A DNA stretch of 64,000 bases from Haemonchus contortus. Taxonomy: Eukaryota > Nematoda > Chromadorea > Rhabditida > Trichostrongylidae. Below the pieces are notes generated by a model that was not told the DNA's origin, made no database searches, and was given only the letters and a program-made list of their open reading frames with translations. The stretch covers positions 40,086,448-40,150,447 of the forward strand of contig LS997564.1 of assembly GCA_000469685.2 (NCBI GenBank). The letters run 5' to 3'. This document shows, one piece after another, positions 38,301 to 50,300 of the stretch (within the stretch, counting starts at the first letter, position 1; each line of letters begins with the position of its first letter). Made by a program: the position numbers and the translations under genes.

Positions 38301-41300
38301 CGGCGTGAGCTAAGTTACCGGGGTCTCCTGTCATGACGCGCTCAGCGCCGAGTTCCCATCTCGGGAGCCGTGCGATATATGAGTGGTACTACCTTCCATA
38401 CTAAGCACCATAAATGGATTATACTGTTTTATGGGTAACTACGTGCACAGGAAAAATAATGTGGGCTAAATGCGAGTAAATATAATTGGCTGGGAAACAA
38501 GAGATACTATGGAAAAGGATATAGAAAGATGGATATACAGGTTGCGGCAGAAGTTTTGGCAATGGTAAATATGATCGTAAAATCGGTTAAATCGATCGAT
38601 ACATCATACTACTGCAACAGCATTTATCAACAGCTATATAGATAACAAAAACAACCTGGATCTCGGAATAGCCTCTTTCTGGGCGGCTACAGGCTGAAAT
38701 TCTTCTAGGAAATGCGTCGACGGCGGCACGGAGGTAGTCTTCGTCCAAATGCTACCATGATTCAGCGGGGGTTGCACGTAGAGCATCCAAACTTCTATGC
38801 TTATGTTAGTAGAGCAGGCTTTCGTCTTAAGAACTGACCACGCGGTATAGTCCAGTGGATTTAAGCATGGACTGTTTGGGGTCCAATCGTCCGACGAGAT
38901 GAAGTCTGGGAAGTGCGTTGCGCACCAGTCCTGTACCACTTTCGACCTGTGTGCTGGGGCTGAGTCCTGTTGACAAGTCCATGTCCGGTTGCCGAAATGG
39001 GATTTTGCCCAGGAGGGCACCTCCTTCCCTAACACGACTTTTAAGTAGGTCTTGCTATCCACCTTAAACCCTTTCCCCAAGAAAATCATGGGCATTTTGC
39101 CGCCCGATGTGATTGCCCCAAAAACCATCAACGACTTGTGGTGTACAGATCGCTAGCAAATCCTCCATGTTGACTGGCTTCTGCAGGGCTTCCCGCTATT
39201 ATCGTATCATTTTTGGTGTTCAGGAATTGATCTGTTGAAAACAGACATTCGTCAGTGAAAAGGATGTTGCTTTGCCGTTCCTGCGAAAATCGCTTTAGAA
39301 GCCCCTTAAAACTTTTTAGCCTAGTTTTTTTCATACGCTCAGTCAGCATGTGAGCTTTTCTGATCTTATAAGAGCGAAGTCGAAGGTGGTTGGTGACAAA
39401 CCTTTCAACAGATCAAGGAGAAATATTAGGGTGTCCCAAAAGTTTTGTGAAAATTTCGGTCATGTATTTCGCAACCATGCTGCGCAAGAAAGCGCCGAGG
39501 CATAGCCACGGAGAAAAGGTCAGTAAGAGGTCACGCTTAGAAGATCATCATAACAAGAGAACAGTATTGCACTTCGTCTTCGGAAGTGTGTTATCATCAA
39601 CTGAATCATGTCCAACCGACACGACTACCGGCGCCTTTTGCTTCATTTCTACCAATCTGGTCACTCCGCCATTCAAGCCCGTAATGGGCTACGTTCGTCG
39701 ATGGGCAGCAGTGCGCCCTCCCTTTCCACCTGCTATAGGTGGTACGCTCGCTTCTCTAGAGGAGAGCTTTCCCTCGACGATGCTCCTCGTAGAGGACGCC
39801 CACGCTCCTCAAAAACCGACATTGTTCTAGCTTCCGCTCGAAGCCATCCCTCTCAAAGCCTAAGGGAAATGGAAAGGACGACTGCTACTCCTCGTTCCAC
39901 TATCCATAGGATTCTGCGCCGAAGTCTCCTTCGTGCAGCGCTCCCTGGAGTAATTCCCCACTCCCTTACTGAACATGAGCGTCGAGTGCGAGTCGATGTC
40001 TGCCCGAAACTTCTCAGCCGTAAGCGAACGACGACCTGGACGGAATTCATCATCGCTCAGGATGAAAAGTGGATATCTTATGAAAATCCACAGAGGAAGT
40101 TGCAGTGGCTACCAGTGGACGTGAAGCCTCAACCCGTGCCAAAGCGTGGTGCCCACGCCAAGAAGGAGATGATATCATTTTTCTTCTGCTCCACTGGCTG
40201 CATATACTACGAGATCTTACCTGAGGGTACTGCGGTGACGGCAAGAGTATTCTGTGAGCAACTGCGAGAGATGGTGTCTCGAGCCCCCAGTTCACACCGA
40301 CTACAAGGAAAGTTTGTTATTGTGATGGACAATGCTCGACCACACCATGCGAGGACCACGACGGAGGAGCTGAAAAGACTTGGGATCACCTGGCTACCCC
40401 ACCCCCCATATTCACCTGATCTTAGTCCTTGTGATTACCATGCTTTCAGAAGCCTGGAGGCCTACACGAAAGGGAAAAAATTCAACAATCGTCAGGAGGT
40501 CAAACATGCCGTGGATGAATGGATCGCTTCACGCCCTCCTTCTTTCTGGATGAATGGCATCAGTGCTCTGCCCAGTCGATGGAGGGACGTCGTGGCTAAA
40601 GAGGGCCACTATCTCGATTACTGATCTCACCTTTTTGTTGTAGTATTTTTGTGTTGAACAAACCAAATAAATTTTCTCAAAACTTTTGGGACACCCTAAT
40701 ATTTACCTCAAAAGCCATTTTTTCTTGGACCTACGAGGGTGGCGGCGGATTTTCTCTCGAATGATTTTCGCGATCGCCTTTGTTGTTGTACTCCTCAGTA
40801 TTCAACTTTTGGGTTTGTCCTCCATAGTTCCTGTCGTCTTGTACCTGTTACGGTGTTGTACACGGTTCTTGAGGGAATCTAGAGCTGTTTGAAGATGGTC
40901 TTTGCCGTGCATCCAGCCAGATGGAGGTGCAGGATGGAGGCTCGTTAATCTTTGCTTGTCACCATTCTGTAAAATGGCATATTCAAGAACGATCCATTCA
41001 TGGAATGTATAGAAGAGGACTTGCAGTAAATAATGGCACTGATCCTGTCGAGATCGAAGGCCTCATTTTCTAATAGAGAGCCTGAAACTGCCTTTGCCAG
41101 AACTTTTACCGCACCCTGTACATATTGAAACCACACTCAGCCTACGGAGAGGTACGATCCTTCTAAGTCTGGCCATCCCAATCTTTCCAGCTTCCTTCTG
41201 GTTTTGCTGCTCCTTGGCCCTTCTGGTACTGCTGCTCCTTGGTCCTGCGGACCATTGGATGTTTTCCATAGCTGTGGACAAGAGAAAAGTGGTGGTGCTG

Positions 41301-44300
41301 CGGGATACTCTAGAGCTGCGTCGATGCCGTTGACGTTGAATGCGTACCAGGAGACGGAGACGACCAGTCTGCTGCGACGACTGAGCGAAAGTGAATGATG
41401 CAATCGTCGCGTGATGGCAAGAGCAGCCAGAGTCCGTGGCTAAGCATGGCCACGTGGCGGCCTCTCGCTTTCTGCAGCGCATTGTACTTTCCCGGCGGGA
41501 CCGAGGGTCGCGCCACGCCAGCAACTCGTTCGGAAGGCACCACCGCCCCTTAGTTGCGGGACACGCGTTAGGACACTGCCAATCCTAGGTAAGCCTAAGT
41601 GTTAATTCCAATAACTTGGACTAGAGAGCTGGATTTGCAATGAATTTATCGCCACCCGAACACGCCCCGATTTTATTTGTTTGGCGGGAAAGTTTCGCGC
41701 ATTTTGCTTTACATGTTGTGAAATCTTTGGGGATTGTTTTTGAATGTTCACTGGGAACATGTGTAACTGCCAATGCCCTCTTGGCAGTATACTATTTGCC
41801 GTAGCATTTCGCAACTATTATGGCTGGGAGAGTCGCTCTCGCATCAAGGAGTGTTAGACTGCTTCTCCTTTATGACTGAAGAGAAATTTAAATCCAAATC
41901 GTGCGAACAGGAACATATGTGAGGCGATGCGGCCCACCACTGTCTCTTACATCTCGACAGGGAATTGGTTCCACAAGTTCGAAAATGGTTGGTTGCTTCC
42001 ATCAAACAATTTCACTGTTACCTTCGAAGCATGTTGTGCCCAGCTGGATTGCATTGCTTCATCTCTACGAGAGAAACTGGGAAAGTCTGGTTTCTCCTCG
42101 ACAATGCTCGCCCACACACAGCGAATAAGGCCCACAAGGAACTTCAGAAACTGGACTGGCATGATCTGAGCGCCCACCGGTTTTACCAGAGCTGGGCCCT
42201 ACAGATTGCCACGGCTATTGAACCATTCAAAAAATGAAAAGTCCGATGATGTGCATCGGCAGGTTTTATCTCGAAACCTCAGAAATTCTATACAAGCGGG
42301 AACAACAAGCTGCATGATAAATGTTAATATGTTCTCGATAATGATGATATATATATATATTTGCTAGGTGTTGGTCGTTGTAAGGAAAAAATAATTTTTG
42401 AAATTGCAAAATGCGCAAACTTCCGACAACCTGATGGCTTCTGCTGAGTAGCACATGAGCAAAACCGGAAGCCAATTCTGTCTTATAAAAAAGGATTCCA
42501 AGTTAATGTATCCTCATGGGGCTCGTACCGTAGACGTTCTCGGATGCTGATAATGAATTTGCTTTCCATATTTACAAAGTGATCAATCGAGCAAAGACCT
42601 ATGTTTCTTTCGTCACACCCTGAACAAAGCATGAAGTGGATGAACGGATGTACATATTTGACCGCAAGCCCCAAAGTTGAAGTGATGACCCTGCGCTTAC
42701 TGCGCGTTGGCAGCGACTTTGCAGACTTTTAAAACCATTATAAGTTTCCTTTTAGCCTTTTGCGACTTCTCATTTGAAATAAGCTCAGAGCTTCTTTATC
42801 CCATCACTGCACAGCTACAGCCTAGTTTTTAAAATATTTGCGGTCATTGACTTTGTCCTCTACAACTATATTGGAAAAGGTCAAGGTCGAAAAACAAACG
42901 TGTTTGAGTTTGTCAAAGCAGGCTGTAGTTAGCAGTCATAGATTGGCCCTTCTCAGAGGTAAAGTCTTGAGGGAATTAGGGGGAAACGGAGTAAAAGTGA
43001 ATCCTGTTAGCCACCTCTTGACAACAACTTCACGCGTCAGGTTGCGGTCAACTCTGTATATATGCTCTCATCCCCTCTTTATTCTGCCAATTGAGATCTC
43101 GATTGAACCGTGCTCGGTGACGATTGTGAATTTGGGATTACACCTGAAACCATCACTTGAATATAATGTCTGCGGTGTGAGTAAATCACAAATGGCTACT
43201 TTGACTTGAGATTACGCCCTTGATAATCCAAAGCGGCTCTGTTTGTGAGGAAGAGTAAAGGTATAATTTCTCTGCATGTCGAGCTCAGATGAATAAGCAA
43301 ATTTGAACATCTCTCTCTGCATGATTTCACCTCTATTAGCCGTCCATCAGAATACTATCTACCTAATGTGAATGTTTGCTTGCCTGTGCGTGTGTGTGAG
43401 TGTGAGGTAATGACAACACCGTGCGTCTTCGAAGCATGTGGTTGTGTGTTGAGGTTCGGAATCTTGGCGATATTTCGAATGCTCGTTGCTTGGATTGTGC
43501 TATTGGTCGGCATGAGAAGAAGAAATCAGTGAATTTGTACGGGTGTCACGGCGCTGGCGGCAACCAGGTAGGCGCAGCCGGGTGCTGCATTTACACTATC
43601 CACTGGGGTTTTCAGCTACGAAATCAAGGTGCACCATATTGTGTGGATAGTGCGATCGGTGAAGACAACGATGCAAAGCCGGTCTCACCATATCCATGTC
43701 ATGAACAGGGTGGAAATCAGGTTTGCAGGAACAAATTATAGTAAAGCGACGGCCACAATTATATTAAGTTCATAAGGGTAAATCTCCCATGACATGCCAT
43801 CGATTAGTCGATGAAATACCAAAAGTGCATCAATAGGAGTACAAGAAAACGTGCGGCATATTAGTCTTTATAAAGGTTACATGAACAGCTCCCCTGAAAA
43901 CTTTAATCTAAAGTCTTAACCGGCTTGACCGCGAGATTAACGCTGGAGATCCCCCTGGCTTTGATCTCTAGCGTATCACGCAAAGTCTAGATGACAAAAT
44001 GACGAACTCGACATACATATATATTTAAAAATTAGCACCAGTATACTCAAATTTATGGCTCTCCTAGTCCTTCAAGCTTATAGTATAATAGATTGACTGA
44101 TTAGGAGAACGAAAGGTATTGTTCTAGATCACAGGCACAATTGAACAAAAGAATACATCGAGTAATATTTTTGAAATGATCAAGTTTTTCACACAAGCAA
44201 CATTAAACATCAAAAAGAAAAGATAGGAAGAATTAAACAATTCCGTCTTCTAAGATCAACCGCTGGATCATGTGTCCAATACGGTACACGCGGAAATGCT

Positions 44301-47300
44301 GCATCGAAGCTGACGAATACGTGGCTACGTTGGTCGACAAGAACACCTCCAGCTGCACGTGATCGTAGTGATGAGAAGGAAGTTGTGTTGTATGACGGTC
44401 TTTAAAAGTGGGTCGTTGACCGAGTTTGTAACAGGAGGCAAGAACAATTCTGATAGGGAACTAATAAGGCATCAGTACGGTTATGCTGACGTTGTTACGG
44501 AAAATTGCCGTTCTGGGCAAAAGGAAAGGAGGCGCGGAAGACTGAAAGACTTCACTTCACGGACTTCAAACCAAAGGACAACGATGCGCTGGTTCGTTTC
44601 GTATACCTGTAGGGTGTGTATGGAATATGAATCTGGAAACATTGGACACCCTCTATTGTATGCTACCGTCTGAACGGAGACAGATTGGAATTACTGCAGA
44701 TTGCACATTATTTGCAGAACGACAGTTAAATGCTGCTTGCAGGAGCTGTCGCCTCATGACGTATTTCCATCAATGGAAGCAGATGATGAGTCATGATGTG
44801 ACATGTCATATCGCTGACGTAGAGGGTTTCGGCCAACCTGTTGTTATCAAATTCGACGGCAAGCAAGTAACGCTCAGGCCTGTTGAATCGTTCAGAGTTC
44901 CCACACATGTACGTTTATTTGCAACATTACAAGGAAAGCAAGCAGTCGAAATGCTCCCTTTAAGTTTCTCATTTGAACGCTCAACACTCCGGAGATCGAG
45001 TCGATCTTGAATCCATGCATATCTTCGAGAAATTGTTGGATTTTTTCCCGTAACTGTTCGGTACGCTTGCTGAAACGAAGCCTGGAGCCCCACTATCTGT
45101 CAAACCTACGACGACTGTTCCGAATGTGCAGAAGTGGCTATACAGAGTCAATTGAATTCTCAAGCCTTGAGAAACATAGGTTTTTCTCAAGCCCTGGTGT
45201 TCCCAGTGAATTTGGAACTGGTCGTCCAGGATGCAGTGCTTTATGTCATTATGTGCAAATATCTTCGACACGAAGACTGGGTCTTCATTCGTCACATTTC
45301 CAGTTTTTCTCCTTGAGGAACAGCGTCGCGTGAAGTGAATTTGAATGTTTTGCCGAACTTTAAGGCAACGATCTTTTCAAAGAACGGATTGTAACATGTC
45401 GTGGTATAGCAAACGGCAGGAATATTCTCAGCATACGTCACTCGCGAATATTCAACAACGAGTGGTGAAGGCAAGATGATGGCCATTCATTCGCACGAGA
45501 GAATCTGAAAAAGCAATGTCAGCATTTGAAGGTACAAACAGTGGCAACTGCTTCGTACTATACCACTCTTTCTGATTATCTTTGCTGAAATGCGATGGAA
45601 GGAATTGAGACCCCTTCGATCAAAGCAGTTATCAACGTCGAACACTGCTGCGTTCCGTGACTACTTGATATGATAAAAAAAAGGAACACGACGTTTCGAA
45701 GTTCATTACCAAACCAAAATGACGTTCATACAGGAGGTGCCGAACTATCGCGATCCACAGAAGACACACATGTCTCGCCTCATCTATATTTTTGAATATG
45801 TTTACAAAGTTTGATGCAGTTCTCTAACCTCTGTACAGGGCTTGAAGTTAGAATCAACAATTTGCTGACCCAATCATGTGATCACTCCACACAATTCATC
45901 TGCCTAAATATTATCCTAACATTTCACTTGCATAGAGTTCGATATATATTAGGTCGCCTGAGAATTGCATCTCAAAAATTTTGCTTAGTCCAGACTTTTC
46001 TGGAAACTTCTGGGGGTTTTCACAAAATTACTACGTAGGGATGTATGCGCCAGACTTCAACGCTTTTTGCAACAGAATGGCAGGATTTGAACAAGGTGTA
46101 TACGGCTCCCTCTTCTTTGCCTTTTCGACCGATCTTTCTTCCCATGTTTGGCCTGCACTTGTTTAAGGGATCGAATCTGGCCATTCCGTAGCAAAAGCAC
46201 TGAATTTCGTATCAAGTATTCCACTTTGAAACCCCTCGTAGGCTGATCCGTGCACACCGCTCTTCAAGCGCTTCACAAAATGGAATGTCGATGATGAACC
46301 TTGGTCTGATCAGCTGCCTGGAATATCATGAAATCTCCGGATATGCTGTGCACATACTGTTTGGGCAATTTTGTAGAATTTGGGGCAAAAACATCTAATA
46401 CACTCACCCACCTATACTTGTGAAATTCCCAGTAGGTACTTTTCGAACGCTCTACTACACATCACCTTTAGAGTGCACCATCTAACGCTTGCCCATACGT
46501 GTTGTCAGGTGATATGTGTGGGTCTAAAAAATTAGTTTTGTTTTCTGTAGTTGACTTGCTTTCGTGTAGCTGGACTGCCAAAAAAGTGGCTGTCAATGTG
46601 AACGAATACCAAGGTATTACTCGCTGCTGTGCACTCCAGCAGTTAGCTTCAGTTGATGGTGGTTGATTATGTCTCTAATATCGCAAGTGATAATATTCCA
46701 TGTGCTGATCGCCTCTAACAAGCTGTTGTTTTTAAAACTTCCTCTGTATCGCTTTTGCAGTGTGATGTCCAACTCTTCTGGCTATCGTACTCTCACTCTT
46801 CTCTCTTATTATGATGAAGCGTACTCAGTTCTTCTCAAGGATTTCGGGCTGAAATCTTTTCTTGTCATTTGCCTGTCACTATTGTGTCCGTGAACTTTCT
46901 CCTAACATTTTTATTAGTAATCCTTCATATGTATGAATCTGTAGTTACGAAATGCTGGCGGTGGTAATCGACAATGTATCGACTATGCATCCCACGGTGC
47001 CAAAAAATTCGGTCTTTACCAGTGTCATAATCAAGGAGGAAATCAGGTTTGATTTATTGTTTCCAAGTGCTCATGGAGAACGTTACATATACTTACACAT
47101 AATGAACCTTTCTATTAACTCCTTTTATTGCTCATTACTAGACGTTGTTTGTTGAGCAAGTCTCAGTGCATGCACGTCTAGAGCCCCATCTTTGGAGGTA
47201 GGCTCCGAACTTTTTGAACTCAGAGCTTGATAGGTTTTCATAAATGTTTTCCATCTTCATGCATTTGACCTGACCATTTGTCTCCGTTCCCATTCGGGGA

Positions 47301-50300
47301 ACGTTGTTCAGAAGATCCAAGTATCCGTAAGCTCCTGCTTCCTCTTAGGTCCTCCCTTTGCCTAGTTGCCTAGACGCTCTCTGATTTGGAACATCTTGGT
47401 AACATAAATCAATCACTTTTGGAAACTCAGTCTCATTTGCACAGTTCAGCTCCCATGTAATTTCACATTAGACTTCGGTCCACATTGCTGAACAACTTGA
47501 AATTCACTGAGAGTACCTGCCGCGAGATGTAGCCGCTACAATCCAGATGTTACATGCTTTTCTATCTCTTCTGGAGAGCGAACATGATCCGTCACTTGAG
47601 GCATATGAATTATGCGGTGAAGCACTCAATTGTTTATAGAGTGCAGGGAATGTAACCATTTTAGAATGACTGAAATTCTTTACCTTTTCGCCTTTAACTC
47701 CGAATTTCGGCCGGAAAAACTCTGAGCTACTCACGAGAAAAACTCCGCTTTAATCTCTTTGTTCGTCATTTTTTCATCTATGACATTTACTATATGACCG
47801 CAGAAGGTACTTTAAGTTTAGTTTAGGCGTTGGGTTATTCATGCTGAAAATATTAACAAGTACAATAAGCTGCTCATTTCGAAGTAAACCCATCATCAGC
47901 CGATTTTGTCAGATCCTCTAGTTGACTAGTATCAGAGTAACCCCCTCAAAACATATCAAGTACTCTCATCTTGACAGGTGATCGGGAAGCGTAAATTGAA
48001 GAGTTAAGCCGTGGAATATCTCGACTTTTGTGTACAGCAGACAGCCTCTTATGCAGTCTTTCTTCAATACTGAAGGCGATCCGTAGAGATGAAGTGCCGC
48101 GCCATACTACGTTGAGGATTGTCCGACCTCAATACTGTCTTCATTATGATGAGCATGATGAGGTGGTGTGAAAGAATGGTTTCCTTCCAACATCTTCCTA
48201 ATCACAAGGGCAGAAACTATGGATCGGTGATTGAAGGGAAGGTTCTAAGCCAGATTGGATGTGGCAGCCTGTGCGCACTGTTATGACGAATTTCGGAGAA
48301 TCGGATGGATTTTCATTTCGTTGATGATTTCTCCGCCCGGATTTTCTCCCGAGCGAATCAAAATTTTCGGGTGCCACTCTTATTCGTATGAGTAAGTGCT
48401 GTGGCTGCACGTTGCCGAACTTTGCGCAACTTTCGTGGATCGGTCGTGAAAATGTCCCCTTATCAGCAACCTAGATGGATCCAGCGTTCATGATTCGATG
48501 GAAATATTAGCGATGGAACAAAACAATGGGAGAATCGAGTGGTGAATAATAACGTACTGAGAAAGCATCGAAATGGATCCTTGTCAAACATCCTTCTGAC
48601 CATTATGTTCGAATGTTGCGAGCACACCGCCAGCGACAGACAGCGACTACCCAACGACGCCCATTTACCTGAGAAAATTCATAACAGTTCGGAAGAGCCA
48701 TGAGGAAACCTGAAGTCTAACCAGTAGAGACTAAGAAACGCTATAAAGATCTTATTATCGTGAGTGTTGATCCCAACACAAGTGCCTGTCGCTGCACGAG
48801 TTCAAAGCATGTTCAATTGTGCCAATGATGGCTTGCGAATCAGCCATTATTAAGGTGCAGAGCTAGTTCTGAATCGCTGGCAGATGATTGTTGGCAAGTA
48901 CCAGGATACGTATTGATCCACTTGATCCTCTTTAAATTCCTAAAACTGTCTACCCGTCATCAGCACATTTTTTGAGGAGTATTCGTCTAATTTTTAGTAC
49001 GTCACACAGAAACTAAGTATAACACAGGACAAAAAAACATTTTTGGTGCTGAACGAGTGCAAAGCGGTCCTTTGTGACCACGAAAAGCTTAGGTCTCACT
49101 GAATAGGACCGAGAGCTCGCTGCAGTGACGCATCAGTAGCCCACTATAAATGTATATAGAGTGAAGTAATAAACCCAGTGGAAGTGGTTATTTCAAGTTC
49201 CATTTAAATTCATTAATAGGATTCGTCTGTTTAGTACTGGATGATGTCGAAGGACGGAGAAATTCGCCGCGACGAGACTTGTATTGACTATGCCGGTGAG
49301 AATGTCATGGTATTCCCATGTCACGGAATGAAAGGAAATCAGGAATGGCGGTATAACCACGAGGTGGGTTTTTTCGTGTATAGTTCACGAGCTATTCTTT
49401 GCCTTATGGTTTTTGCATTACCTGACAGATTACCAACTTCTTAATCGTAGAAACTAACTTTTTTTTTACAGAATAACTAGTAATCGATTAACAAAGATTA
49501 TCTCATGGTTTGGGGATTCCTTAGGCGGGCAATGTGCGAGTCAGCACAGGTTATACCCGTCGGTACGAGAAACCGAGTCAGTTTGAGACCTGGGCTGGGT
49601 GAGGAAGCATCCGGGGGCTTCCTTCACGGTGACTTGCTCTTGGCAGAGTAGCTGTAAAGCTCAAATCTCGATCCTGATTGATATCCGACAGGATCCTTTT
49701 TTCTCTGCTCTTGTCCACCCTTTGGAACTGAACAACCCTTTGTGGCTTCAGTGGTTTTCTGAACTTCCACGCGGTTTTGTTTTGGGTGCCACACCCTACC
49801 CGTCTTTGACACTCAATAGGAACACGATAATAAGGGAAGTGCGCAATCTCGTCATTGGAGAAGTTCTCTGCTCTTGACAAGTTACCCACAATGCTCGTAA
49901 AAAAGGCAAGTTTCGTCTAGTCGAACTTGTAATGCTATGTAAGAACCTTCTCTGCTTTGAAGAAAGCATCTTTCCCGTAGACAGCTTGGTCTGTCCTCCC
50001 ACAAAAAGACGAGTTGTCTTGTTGCCCTGATGCTCTAATTGTAATACCGCCTAGTGAGTCATACCATTCATAAATAAGGCTTGAAGATCATAAGTAAAAC
50101 TTCGAGTCCCGACTGAGAATGCTGGTTTGTTCATAATTTGTGGGATCATATAACTTTTACCGCCCCAGGGCCAAACCGTATTCAAGAAGCGCTGTTCTAT
50201 CGTTACCTTTTTCCAGACTGGTCGATTATATCATGCAGTATCGCAGAAATGTATGGAGATGACAAAAGATGGTGCCAAATTGGAAATGAAACCATGCGAT

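Larger units (their letters stand above)
38538..41118 (-). mobile_element. Degenerate DD37D Tc1/mariner-type element, split by a mariner
   Basis: The left end CAGGTTGCGGCAGAAG and the reverse complement of the right end CAGGGTGCGGTAAAAG form inverted repeats, each next to a TA (38536-38537 and 41119-41120). Removing the nested mariner and its extra TA leaves about 1305 bp, the normal size for this superfamily. The transposase runs on the minus strand. The spacing between its second and third catalytic aspartates is 37 residues, the DD37D (maT-like) pattern. The element lies antisense inside a gly-5 intron. Confidence 0.9.

Noticed and set aside
39390..39830. 146-codon frame starting left of the intact mariner
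   Set aside because: It runs out of frame across the mariner end and the true transposase start; it is a shadow of the 338-aa frame.
35781..43453. A hidden common exon in the long gly-5 intron
   Set aside because: The phase-0 end of the 35652 exon joins directly to alternative exons with the sequence expected for GLY-5; nothing is missing from the protein.
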